Shown: positions 17,772 through 26,539 of the stretch, one piece after another
How positions within the stretch are numbered: the stretch's first letter is position 1
Layout of the letters: every line of letters begins with the position of its first letter
NCBI RefSeq assembly: GCF_003263515.1
Contig: NZ_JYDE01000005.1
Span: 1-61,386, forward strand
Direction: 5' to 3'
Source: Rahnella inusitata
GTDB lineage: Bacteria; Pseudomonadota; Gammaproteobacteria; Enterobacterales; Enterobacteriaceae
Length of the DNA stretch: 61,386 bases
The notes under the pieces: model-generated
Told to the model about the DNA's origin: nothing
Databases searched by the model: none
What the model saw: the letters and a program-made list of their open reading frames with translations, nothing else
Program-made: the position numbers and the translations under genes

Positions 17772-18560
17772 TTATAGCGATTCCATAATTTTCGCCAGTA
17801 CATCCGCCGGTCTTTCAAGCACCGCCAGATGAGTTCTGGCGTTCTTCAAACGTTCCACCTCAAAGAATTCATGCGTCATAGCGAAATGCTGTTGTAAAGC
17901 AAGGTATTCGTCGTTTCTGTCGAGGGAATAGATGTGGGTAGCCTTCGGTGGATTGTCGAGTTTATCGAGGCGTTGCAGCGGCGAGCCGTGTTTATGATAG
18001 GCATCTGCGATCACCTGCCCTGCAAGTCGCCACAACTGATAGCTGGAATCTGCCATTTCAGTTTTTAGATGATGGATCATCACCGGTGAGTCGCTTTCTG
18101 CTAACCAAAACTCGAACAACTGGTTCCGTGCAGACTGCCAGCTATCTTCATGCTGCATCTCTTTGATTGACGTGTAGAACTCCTTCGCAGGCTGATTCAT
18201 GATCCAATCAAGGAATATCATCCCTGGCACACGTTCTTTTAAACGTTCTGCCAAATCCACCGCTATCCAACTGGCATGTGCGACAGAAACCGGAATGACC
18301 CGGTTCAGGCCGAGATGTTCAATGAGTGCCAACGCTTCTGTCAGTAATGCAGCCCCGTCAAAATCCTGACCATCGGTCGTTGATTTTCCATGACCACGCC
18401 AGTCGATAATGACAACACGGAAGAAAGCTGCCGCCAGCTCAGAAAAGTCATTGAAGACGGTTTTTGGCTGGCACCAGCCGGGCATAAGGAACAGAGTTGT
18501 GTCGCCCGTACCGATATCCTGATAATCGATATCACCATGGCTGGTATGCAAAACAGGCAT
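17772..18560 (-). CDS. Alpha/beta-hydrolase-fold protein like cofactor-free quinolone 2,4-dioxygenases (HOD/AqdC-like)
   Basis: 262-residue single-domain alpha/beta-fold protein. It follows the bacterial HOD/QDO/AqdC pattern along its length: MPGWCQPKTVF, IIDWRGHGKS, VSVAHASWI, FLDWIMN, EMADSSYQLW, GSPLQR and a C-terminal RTHL histidine. HOD opens 3-hydroxy-4-quinolone rings (including the quorum signal PQS) with O2, using a His/Asp dyad and no cofactor. Here the dyad positions are D118 and H244, spaced as in HOD, but the nucleophile-elbow serine is alanine (A94, followed by the family's H95). Ordinary serine hydrolysis is therefore unlikely. Start ATG 18560 with AGAGGA upstream. Substrate unproven. 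Confidence 0.7.
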   Translation of the reverse strand: MPVLHTSHGDIDYQDIGTGDTTLFLMPGWCQPKTVFNDFSELAAAFFRVVIIDWRGHGKSTTDGQDFDGAALLTEALALIEHLGLNRVIPVSVAHASWIAVDLAERLKERVPGMIFLDWIMNQPAKEFYTSIKEMQHEDSWQSARNQLFEFWLAESDSPVMIHHLKTEMADSSYQLWRLAGQVIADAYHKHGSPLQRLDKLDNPPKATHIYSLDRNDEYLALQQHFAMTHEFFEVERLKNARTHLAVLERPADVLAKIMESL

Positions 18561-18688
18561 GTTTTCGTCCTCTCGCGAAGTGAGGAACCAACCTACCCGA
18601 TCCCGCACTAATTAAACAAGCTTGTTCTTGCTAAATACCCTCCGTGTTTTGTGTCATCACGGTGCGTTCGCGATCTGCGACCTCCGGC

Positions 18689-19618
18689 TTACCTGCGTCG
18701 CTTCGCCACCCATTGCTTCAGCACGCTTTCGGCGCTGACCGTCAGGATGCCGAGCATAATGAGCAGGGCACCGATAATGAAATTCACCTTAAGCGGTTCG
18801 TGCAGGAAAATGACACCGGCGATAATGCCGAACACCGGTGTCATAAATGACAGGATCCCCAGCCGCGAGGCGTGGTAACGGCGCATCAGGCTGAACCAGG
18901 CGAGATAGCTGGCGAAGGTAACGACTACGCTCTGAAACACCATACTGGTGACCGACACCGGCGTGAGATGGAATTGGATCTGGCCGGTCAGCAGCGCCAG
19001 TCCGCCGAGCAGCACGAAAGCCCCGGCCAGCTGATAGAACAGCGTCATGGTGGCGCTGCCGGAGGAAAGTTTACTGCGGCGTACCACAATGGTGGTCATA
19101 CCCCAGAATGCCCCGGCCAGCAGGCCGAAGAAATCGCCAAGCAGCATATTGCTGGCCTGCGGTGAATTCGCGGTGTGACCGCCAAACAGAAATGCCACAA
19201 TCACGCCGATGAACGTGACGCCCACGCCCGACCATTGCAGACCGCTCAGCCGTTCTTCCGGTACCAGAAAATGCAGCCCCAGCGCGGCAAAGATGGGCGC
19301 GGTATAGAGAAATACCGCCATGTGCGCCGCCGTGGTGAATCGCAGCCCTTCGGCGACAAACATAAACTCGATCGAAAACAGCAGGCCGACCAGCAAACCG
19401 GGGCCGAAATTTTCCGCGCTGAACGGAATTTTACGTTGGCGCACCAGCAACAAAATCAGTACCGCCAGTCCGGCGATGCCGGAGCGCAGCGCGACCTGCA
19501 ACAACGGCGAGATGTCAGCGGCAGCACTTTTGATCGCCACCTGCTGCACGCCCCAGATAACACACAACACCACCATCACACTGCTGGCGAATCCGTCCAG
19601 CGGTTTACGCGCATCCAT
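18689..19618 (-). CDS. EamA/DMT-superfamily transporter
   Basis: 309-residue inner-membrane protein with ten predicted helices in two EamA repeats (about residues 12-145 and 160-300). Typical features are CVIWGVQQVAIK at the start of repeat 1, the GVGVTFIGVIVAFLF helix, and the ending in LHEPLKVNFIIGALLIMLGI. Members export amino acids, purines or drugs. ACAGGAA lies just before the ATG. It stands between the dioxygenase-like gene and the ABC/MFS operon, all on the same strand, but separated by about 60-130 bp. Confidence 0.9.
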   Translation of the reverse strand: MDARKPLDGFASSVMVVLCVIWGVQQVAIKSAAADISPLLQVALRSGIAGLAVLILLLVRQRKIPFSAENFGPGLLVGLLFSIEFMFVAEGLRFTTAAHMAVFLYTAPIFAALGLHFLVPEERLSGLQWSGVGVTFIGVIVAFLFGGHTANSPQASNMLLGDFFGLLAGAFWGMTTIVVRRSKLSSGSATMTLFYQLAGAFVLLGGLALLTGQIQFHLTPVSVTSMVFQSVVVTFASYLAWFSLMRRYHASRLGILSFMTPVFGIIAGVIFLHEPLKVNFIIGALLIMLGILTVSAESVLKQWVAKRRR

Positions 19619-19681
19619 TTCCTGTCACCCCTTAAAAATCGAGCCGACAGCTTAGCGCGATTTAGCGATTCAGATAACGGT

Positions 19682-21465
19682 TCAGTGTGCGGTGTCCGAT
19701 TTTTTCCACCTCAGACTGCTGAGCGTAACCGCCATAATCGATAACACGCTCAGCGCAGCAGCAGGCGCGAAGACGCTCCACCCGGCGCGTTCCATATACG
19801 GCATCCCTTCAGCCAGAACACGTCCCCACTCCGGCACCGGTGGTGGGCGCCCAATCCCAGAAAGCCGAGAGATGCCAGCGCCAGCGCGATGCCCGGCAGA
19901 CGTAACATGGCGTGGCGCAATAAGGAGCCGGAGAGGGCAGGCAGTACATAAAATACCGTGCGGCGTAAAGTCCCTGTGCCCACCAACGGCAGCATTTTCA
20001 TGTAAGGACGCGCCTGAATTTCTGCCACCAGCGCGGCGGTATGCGCGGCGAGCGGGGCCCAGCTGACGGCCGTAACGGCGATGATCGCGCCGGTCGCGGT
20101 CGGGCCATTGACCGCAGCGATCACTAATCCGGCGATCACCGGCGGCAGCGCGTTGGTCACTTCGATGGGGCCGGTCATCGCCCGTGGGAAAGCACCGACC
20201 GCCATGCCAATGACCAGACACATTAGCGACACGGCCAGCGCCTGTAAGCAGGTATTGAGCGTCCCGTGTGCGACGCGGGCGAGAAGGTCACGCCCCATCG
20301 CATCCGCCCCGAAAGGCAACCCCAGCGACGGCGGCTGCAAACGCAGATAGCCGGACGTCAGCGGATCGCGTGGTAAACCGGCAATCACCATCGCCATCAG
20401 AAAGGCCAGACACAGCAGTGGGATCCACGCCCGTTGTTTGTGCGCTGGCGCGGCCTGCGCCGGAACCGGCATAGCGCCGAGCAACAGCGCACGCCCAAGC
20501 AACAGCCGTCGTGCGCCGCCTGCCAGTATGCCGATGACGGACGCCAGCAGTAGCAGGATCATCACGCCGGTCTGCAACGCCGGTAAGTCACCGGCCGCCG
20601 CTGCGCCGAGCGTAGCGCGACCAAGACCGGGGATGGCGAACACTTTTTCCACCGCGACAGCACCACCGGTCAGCGCCACCAGCACCAGACCGGTTAACGG
20701 CATCACGCCCGGCAGTGCGCGCATGATGACCGCCAGCGCCGTGTGGCGACGTTTGATGCCGAGCACGCTCCACGTCGTCAGCCAGCTTTCGTTAAACGTG
20801 CCGGTCAGCGCATCGGAATAAAGACGGCCAAGGTAACCGCCCGCAGGCAAACCCAGCGCCAGCGAGGGCAGCACGGCGTAATGCCAGCCCATCCACCCGT
20901 AGGGCGGAAAAAGCGACAGCCAGACCGCACCGACGATCAGCAACAGCGAAGACAGTAAAAACTCTGGCAGCGCAGTCAGCAGCGCCGCCAGAAAACCCGC
21001 CGGACGCGGCGTACCGCCCTGCAATCCACGTTTAAGCGTTCCCGCACATAGCAGCAATGCAATGATCATCGCCACCAGTGCAGACGTAGCCATCAGCGTC
21101 AGCGAAACACCGGTTGCCCGCAGCATGCCTGGCAACACCGGCAGTCCCGACACCCACGATATCCCGGCATCACCGCGTAACAGACCGCCGAGCCAGTGCA
21201 GCAGCGCGTGCCACGGCCCCTGATCCAGCCCGAGCGAGAGACGGATCGCGTTCAGCGTCTCCGCCGTGGCTTCCTGATCGCCGGAGCGGGCACGAAGCAG
21301 GGACAGTGCCGGATCGGTGCCTGAAAGCCATGGCAGCAGGCCGATCAGCACCACAATCGCGGCCAGCGTCAGCAGGCGGGAGATCAGTGGCAACAGCGTC
21401 GTCGGCTGGCTCTGGCGAAAACGGCTGACGCCCGCGCAGGTGCGGCAATACAGCGACTCGCTCAT
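19682..21465 (-). pseudogene. Fused DppB-DppC-type ABC permease with C-terminal frameshift
   Basis: Two permease domains are fused in one chain: a DppB-like half (about residues 1-320, GLDQGPWHALLHWLGGLLRGDAG and EKVFAIPGLGRATL) and a DppC-like half (about 340 onward, LPFGADAMGRDLLARVAHG). The uninterrupted frame (21465-19750, 571 residues) runs off after LGFLGLGAHH into unrelated sequence. The expected continuation PPPVPEWGRVLAEGMP and the last membrane helix are in another frame, ending at 19682. One missing base in the GGG run at 19845-19847 explains this. It is either a recent loss or a sequencing error. The start overlaps the binding-protein stop. Last gene of the Zur-box operon. Confidence 0.8.
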
Positions 21466-22973
21466 CAGTCGGTCTCTTCCACGCGCTGTGTTGCGGCGTT
21501 GATCAGCGTGCGTTCACGCGGGTCACGCACGGCATCGCGCACATTGGCGGCTTCGCCCTGAATGACGCGCTCGTGCAGCATCGGGATGGCGGCATCGGTG
21601 GCGAGGATCAGGTTTTCAGCCTGCATAATGGCCTTGCGGCGTTCAATGCCCGCCGGGATGACCGACGCACGTTGCAGCGCCTGATCGATTTCCGGGCGGC
21701 AAAGCTGGGCAATGTTAAACGAGCCTTTACAGGCAAAATCGCTGTACAGATACGCCACCGGATCGCCGGAATCGAGCACCGTGGCGCGGGAAAGAATAAA
21801 GGCATCGAATTTACCCGCCAGCGCATCGGCCTCAATTTGTGAGTATTCGCGCACTACCTGTTTGACGTTAAAACCGGCGGCGGTCAGCTGCTGCGCCAGA
21901 TACACCGCCACTTCCGGCAGTTCGGCACGATCGCTGAAGGTCGCCAGCGTGATGGTTTCACCCGCCGGTTTGCGCGCGGTAACTGGCGCGCTCACCGGCT
22001 GTCGCAGCGGTGCCGCCCAGGGTAACGCCGGGCCGAGCAGACCCTGCGCCACGTCGGCGCGTTTTTCGTAGACGTTATCCACCAGCTGCTGACGGTTTAT
22101 TGCGTCACGCACGGCGGCACGCAGCGCCGGTTCCTGCATCACGCCAAGCTTTGTATTCAGATACAGGGTGTTGGTGCGGGGCATCGGCACTTCATGAATT
22201 AAGCGTTGATCGAGCAATGGCGCCTGCGAAACCGGAATAGCTTCAACGATATCTGCCGTGCCGGTGCGCAGGGCCGCGCCACGGGCGGTACCGTCCGGCA
22301 CAAAACTGACGTCAATGCCGCTGGCTTTGGCTCTTTCACCCCAGTAGCCATCGAAACGTTCGAGGCGTGCGCTGCTGGTGCCGTTAACCTGCACCAGTTC
22401 GAACGGGCCGGAGCCGGTGTGACGCGGATCTACCACGCCGCTGGCGCTGTAGGCTTTTTGCGATAACACCGCCAGTTGCGGGCTGGATAAACGCTGCGGC
22501 AGCAGCGGATCCGGCTGCGCCGTGGTGACGACAACCGCCCGTTCGCCGTCGGCAGCGGCGGTCAGCTGCACGCCATCCAGAATGCGGGGTTTGGGTGCCG
22601 CGTGCGCTGCAACGGTCAGCGCGTTCACCACGGTGGCCGCATCCAGCGCGGTGCCGTCGTGGAATTTGACGTCAGGGCGCAGCTCGAAGCGCCAGCTGTT
22701 TTCACCGGTTTGCTGCCATTTTGTTGCCAGCGCTGGCTGGGCTTCACCGAGTTTATCGAGAACGACCAGCGTTTCTGCCGTACTCCAGCGCGACAGTTTG
22801 AACGCGTCATCGCTGAGCGGCGTCAGACCGGATCGCGGCGGTTGTAACATCGCCAGACGCAGGCGCGCATCCCCGCTGTTTTCGGGGATTTTATCGGCCT
22901 CGTTGAAGCAACCGGTCAGTAAAAGTGCAGCAGAAAGCAGCCCGGCCAGCGGGCTTATACGTAACGGTGACAT
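21465..22973 (-). CDS. Lipoprotein substrate-binding protein, SBP family 5 (peptide/nickel/metallophore type)
   Basis: 502-residue family-5 binding protein with a lipobox LLLTGC (Cys at about residue 22), so it is membrane-anchored, which is uncommon for Gram-negative binding proteins. Family features are KLGEAQPALATKWQQTGENSWRFELRPDVKFHDGTAL (about 76-112), HTGSGPFELV (near 189) and LRAAVRDAINRQQLVDNV (near 285). The ligand is not predictable; co-transcription with an MFS exporter resembles opine-metallophore (cnt-type) loci. It is 13 bp after the MFS gene and overlaps the fused permease. Confidence 0.85.
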   Translation of the reverse strand: MSPLRISPLAGLLSAALLLTGCFNEADKIPENSGDARLRLAMLQPPRSGLTPLSDDAFKLSRWSTAETLVVLDKLGEAQPALATKWQQTGENSWRFELRPDVKFHDGTALDAATVVNALTVAAHAAPKPRILDGVQLTAAADGERAVVVTTAQPDPLLPQRLSSPQLAVLSQKAYSASGVVDPRHTGSGPFELVQVNGTSSARLERFDGYWGERAKASGIDVSFVPDGTARGAALRTGTADIVEAIPVSQAPLLDQRLIHEVPMPRTNTLYLNTKLGVMQEPALRAAVRDAINRQQLVDNVYEKRADVAQGLLGPALPWAAPLRQPVSAPVTARKPAGETITLATFSDRAELPEVAVYLAQQLTAAGFNVKQVVREYSQIEADALAGKFDAFILSRATVLDSGDPVAYLYSDFACKGSFNIAQLCRPEIDQALQRASVIPAGIERRKAIMQAENLILATDAAIPMLHERVIQGEAANVRDAVRDPRERTLINAATQRVEETD

Positions 22974-22986
22974 CAGAAATTCCTTG

Positions 22987-24225
22987 TCAGATTGCGGGAG
23001 GAGGCAGCTGGCGGCAGATTCGCCACATCGCCAGCGCGCTTAAAAAAGGAACGGCGGCCAGCGCCAGCCACGGGATCACCGCGCCGGGCGAAGGCGTCAG
23101 GGCGGTATCGAGCAGCCCGCCAAGCATGAAATTGCCCGCCAGCACCGCGATGCCGCCCATAGAGGAGAGTGCACCATAATGTGCGCCCAGATTATGTTGC
23201 CCGGCAAAACGCGGAATGAGATCCATCCCCACCGGCACAATCAGCATCTGGCCGACGGTCAGCAGCGTGATCAGCAGTACCGACGGCAGCAGGCGCAGCC
23301 AGCCATCCGGCGGCACCGTCCACGCAAACAGCGCGACTGCGGCGAAGGCTGAAGAGAGCAGCATAAAACCGGCGGGCAGGATGATCCGCGCGCCAATCCG
23401 GCGGGAGAAACGCGCCAGTGGCATTTGCAGTACGATCACCAGAATCGACGCCAGCACAAACAGCGGTCCGAGATCCTGCTCACCGCCGCCGGAACGTCGC
23501 AGCTCCACCGGTAACGCCAGATACAGCTGGTTGTAGCTAAACAGATAAGCACTGTAGGCCACGATAAACGCCACGAAGCGCGGCTGACGGAAAGTCTGCC
23601 ACCACGGGACAATTTTCAGTTCAGCAGCACGTTTCGGCGCTGCGGGCAGGGTGAAGAACAAGACCACCAGCGCCAGCAGGAACAGGCCCGAACCGGCCAG
23701 CGCCACCGGCTGAAAACCGTAACCGGACAGCAGCGATCCGAGCAGTGGCCCGAGCACTGCGCCCAGTTCCGCACACACGGCTGACAGCGCGAACCATTCG
23801 GCGCGGCTGCGTTTCCCGGCTTTCTCACTGTGCGTCCCTGCCTGCGCCAGCAGCGCTTCGATAGAGGGCGAGAACAGCGCACCGCCGATACCGGTCAGAC
23901 AGGCACCGATAATCACCGGCGTCAGCGTATCGGAAAGCCCGAGCAGCAGATAACCGGCAATACGCACCATGCAGCCGCAAAGAATAACCACTCGTGCGCC
24001 GAAGCGGTCGGACAGCGCGCCGCCGAGTAAAAACATCCCCTGCTGTGAAAAAGTTCGCAGGCCAAGCACCAGCCCGATAGCCCAGCCGGAGAGCAGCATG
24101 TCGTCGCGCAGGAAGATGGCGAGAAACGGCACGACGGCGTAAAAGCCAATGTTGAACACCAGATTACTGCCGAGCAGTAACGGCGGCCAGGGCGCGCCAG
24201 TGCGCGAAAGAGTGCGGGTAAACAT
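22987..24225 (-). CDS. MFS transporter within the ABC operon, probable exporter
   Basis: 412-residue major-facilitator protein with 12 predicted helices. The motif-A-type loop GGALSDRFGARVVILCG lies near residues 67-83, after GLVLGLRTFSQQG. It resembles MdtH-like drug or metabolite exporters. It sits between the second ATPase (4-bp gap) and the binding protein (13-bp gap) in the same transcript. In cnt-type metallophore operons an MFS protein exports the chelator that the ABC system re-imports, so a similar job is possible here. Confidence 0.87.
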   Translation of the reverse strand: MFTRTLSRTGAPWPPLLLGSNLVFNIGFYAVVPFLAIFLRDDMLLSGWAIGLVLGLRTFSQQGMFLLGGALSDRFGARVVILCGCMVRIAGYLLLGLSDTLTPVIIGACLTGIGGALFSPSIEALLAQAGTHSEKAGKRSRAEWFALSAVCAELGAVLGPLLGSLLSGYGFQPVALAGSGLFLLALVVLFFTLPAAPKRAAELKIVPWWQTFRQPRFVAFIVAYSAYLFSYNQLYLALPVELRRSGGGEQDLGPLFVLASILVIVLQMPLARFSRRIGARIILPAGFMLLSSAFAAVALFAWTVPPDGWLRLLPSVLLITLLTVGQMLIVPVGMDLIPRFAGQHNLGAHYGALSSMGGIAVLAGNFMLGGLLDTALTPSPGAVIPWLALAAVPFLSALAMWRICRQLPPPAI

Positions 24226-24229
24226 CCGG

Positions 24230-25051
24230 TTATCCGTTAACGGTCAAAGGTAAATGGGGGATCGCCTGCAACAGCTGGCGGGTATGCGGGTGGTGCGGTA
24301 AACGCAGAATATCTTGTGTTGCGCGGTCTTCGATTATCTGGCCAGCGTGCATGACCAGCAGCCGCTCGCACAGCCCGGCGGCCATCGAAATATCGTGCGT
24401 CACCATCAGCAGCCCCATGCCGTTTTGTTGCGTCACCTGCTGCAAGAGCTGCCTGATTTGCGCGCGCAGCGGCAGATCAAGCCCGCTGACCGGTTCATCG
24501 GCAATCAGAAATTCAGGGGAAATCGCCAGCGCACGGGCGATCGCTACGCGTTGCGCCTGGCCGCCGGACAATGCGCCCGCTTTGCGTTGCAGCAGCGTTT
24601 CATTCAGCCCGACCTGCGCCAGCACTTCCCGCACGCGCGACCAGATTTCGCCGTTATAGCCAAGGTGTTTCAGCGGCCCGGCCACAATCTGCCCGACAGT
24701 ATGCCCAGGCGGCAGCGAACTGGCCGGATCCTGCGGAATATATTGCACGCGGCGGCGGTACTCGCGCAGTGAACGCGCGGAGCCGGGGCGGAGTTGTACG
24801 CCGTCGCAGAACACCTCGCCGCTGTCAGGCGCATTCATCGCCAGCAAAATTTTGAGCAGTGACGATTTTCCGCAGCCGGAGGTACCCACCAGCCCGATGC
24901 GTTCATGGCGACCAATACTGAGCGACAAATGTGAGAACAACACATTACGCTCCACGGGTGCCCGCCAGAAAGCGCGCGGCAGTGACAGATGGCGGCTGAC
25001 GTTGTGAAGATGCAGAAAAGGTTCGGTCACCAGATGCAGGGAAGGGGACAT
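24230..25051 (-). CDS. ABC transporter ATPase, DppF/NikE type
   Basis: 273-residue nucleotide-binding protein. Walker A is GTSGCGKSS, the Q-loop region is YIPQDPASSLPPG, the signature is LSGGQAQRVAIARAL, Walker B is LIADEPVSGLD and the H-loop is THD. It lacks most of the long oligopeptide C-terminal extension, ending soon after HPHTRQLLQAI, as NikE-type subunits do. The start is the ATG at 25051, which overlaps the upstream stop (TGATG); the long upstream in-frame extension is antisense noise. Confidence 0.88.
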   Translation of the reverse strand: MSPSLHLVTEPFLHLHNVSRHLSLPRAFWRAPVERNVLFSHLSLSIGRHERIGLVGTSGCGKSSLLKILLAMNAPDSGEVFCDGVQLRPGSARSLREYRRRVQYIPQDPASSLPPGHTVGQIVAGPLKHLGYNGEIWSRVREVLAQVGLNETLLQRKAGALSGGQAQRVAIARALAISPEFLIADEPVSGLDLPLRAQIRQLLQQVTQQNGMGLLMVTHDISMAAGLCERLLVMHAGQIIEDRATQDILRLPHHPHTRQLLQAIPHLPLTVNG

Positions 25052-25878
25052 CAGACAGCCACTCCGCAAAGAGATGCAATTTGCGAAGGCAGTGCGGCCT
25101 GTTTTGCCGCCTGAACCAGACGCTGAGTGTAAGGGTGCTGCGGTTGAGACAGTAACTGCGCCATGCTGGCGGATTCGACCAGCCGGCCATTTTCCATTAC
25201 CAGCGCATGCTGGCAAAGCTGCGCAGCCACCGTGATGTCATGGGTGATAAACAGCAGAGCCCGTGCTTCACTGGCCTTGCGCATCACATCGACGACGCTT
25301 TGCTGGGTCAGTACATCAAGCGCGGTGGTCGGCTCATCGGCGACCAAAAGGGAAGAGGAAGACTGCATTGCCAGCGCGATACACAACCGCTGGCGCTGGC
25401 CGCCGGAAAGCTCCGCCGGATAGCGGGCCGCAAAGCGCGGAATATCGCCGAGCCCGACGGCCTCCAGCATGGCAGTGATTTCACCGTCGCAGGCAGCAGG
25501 CAGGGCGAGACGTAATTGTTTACCGAGCGTCATCAGCGGATTCAGTGCGGTGGAAGAGTCCTGAAACACCGTCGCCACGCGACCCGCCTGAGGCCGCACT
25601 ACCGGATGTTTTCCGCAGACTTCCACACCGTTGACACGGATGCTGCCGCTGATACGCACACCCGGTGGCGGTGTACCGGTGATGGTTTTGGCGGTCAGGG
25701 ATTTGCCGCACCCGGACGCGCCGAGCAGACAAACGCGCTCGCCCGCGTGGATGCGAAAGTTGACGTCCGAGATGCGTTTTTCACCGGCGATCCATAACGT
25801 CAGCCTCTCTACCGCCAGAACCGGTTCGCACTTTTTCGCCTTTTCTGCTGTCATTCCCTTCAACCCGCTCATCGTCAT
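25051..25878 (-). CDS. ABC transporter ATPase, DppD/NikD type
   Basis: About 275 residues, first gene of the operon. Walker A is GASGCGKS, the Q-loop segment is TVFQDSSTALNP, the signature is LSGGQRQRLCIALAM, Walker B is LLVADEPTTALD and the H-loop is THD. It ends HPYTQRLVQAA without the long cysteine-rich extension. The exact start is uncertain: ATGs at 25878, 25872 and 25854 are possible. AAGTGG lies four bases before 25878, while the AAGGGA before 25854 is too close. A Zur-like palindrome lies just upstream. Confidence 0.85.
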   Translation of the reverse strand: MTMSGLKGMTAEKAKKCEPVLAVERLTLWIAGEKRISDVNFRIHAGERVCLLGASGCGKSLTAKTITGTPPPGVRISGSIRVNGVEVCGKHPVVRPQAGRVATVFQDSSTALNPLMTLGKQLRLALPAACDGEITAMLEAVGLGDIPRFAARYPAELSGGQRQRLCIALAMQSSSSLLVADEPTTALDVLTQQSVVDVMRKASEARALLFITHDITVAAQLCQHALVMENGRLVESASMAQLLSQPQHPYTQRLVQAAKQAALPSQIASLCGVAV

Positions 25879-25891
25879 CGACCACTTGATA

Positions 25892-25906
25892 TGTGATAAC
25901 ATAACA
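25892..25906 (-). promoter_or_regulatory. Zur-box-like operator in front of the ABC/MFS operon
   Basis: The reverse complement reads TGTTATGTTATCACA. It matches the enterobacterial Zur core TGTTATANTATAACA at 12 of 14 specified positions, and it shares the TATCACA half of the known znu operator form. It lies 14-38 bp before the candidate start codons of the first ATPase gene, a position suitable for repression. The match was judged by eye. Confidence 0.55.
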
Positions 25907-26057
25907 AAATGTGTCAATTTGATGCAAAAGGTTTTGCGATTTTTTATTCTCGCCGGGAATTCACACGGCAATAACAGGGTCTTTATTTAATCCTTATTTC
26001 GGCAGGATTGTATAAGACAAAAAATGTTTGAAAACCGCTCTTAGTCAGAATCAGCGC

Positions 26058-26444
26058 TTATTCTGCTTTGTGATAATTGCCTTGCTCGTCGGCACTTTCA
26101 AAAATCATTGAAACGGAATTGACGCAGTGACGCAGATTCTTCTCAGTCAGATATTCACCCTCAAAGACATGCCCCAGATGCGCTTTACAGCTGGCACAAA
26201 CGATTTCCGTCCTGCGTCCATCGGCATCCGGTACACGTTCTACCGCACCCGGAATTTCATCGTCGAAAGCAGGCCATCCGCAATGGGACTCAAATTTGTG
26301 TTCTGACGAATAGAGCGGCGCAGAACATCTTTTGCACACATAACGGCCTGGTGAAAAATGGTCGTTATACTCGCCGGTATTCGGGCGTTCTGTCCCTTTG
26401 TTTTCGATGACAAAACGTTCAAAATCATTCAGTTCTCTGTTCAT
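26058..26444 (-). CDS. msrB: Peptide-methionine (R)-S-oxide reductase MsrB
   Basis: 128-residue cytoplasmic repair enzyme that reduces methionine-R-sulfoxide in proteins using thioredoxin. Zinc cysteines are C37/C40 (CKRC) and C83/C86 (CASC). The substrate motif is SHCGWPAFDDE, with C55 in the usual resolving-cysteine position. The catalytic cysteine is C107 in RHCVNS, where most homologues have RYCINS. Single-domain form, normal length. It stands alone between the Zur-box operon and the efflux operon. Confidence 0.93.
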   Translation of the reverse strand: MNRELNDFERFVIENKGTERPNTGEYNDHFSPGRYVCKRCSAPLYSSEHKFESHCGWPAFDDEIPGAVERVPDADGRRTEIVCASCKAHLGHVFEGEYLTEKNLRHCVNSVSMIFESADEQGNYHKAE

Positions 26445-26539
26445 TATAATTGCTCCTGGCAGGTGACATTGCAGCGACAGTGTATCTCTATATTGTGGCT
26501 ATAGAGTATAGCTGCAAGTGCCTTCCTGCCTGTGACGTG

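Noticed and set aside
19175-19744. Forward-strand open frame of 189 codons over the EamA gene
   Set aside because: Antisense to the EamA transporter and very rich in Gln/His/Arg; a high-GC shadow.
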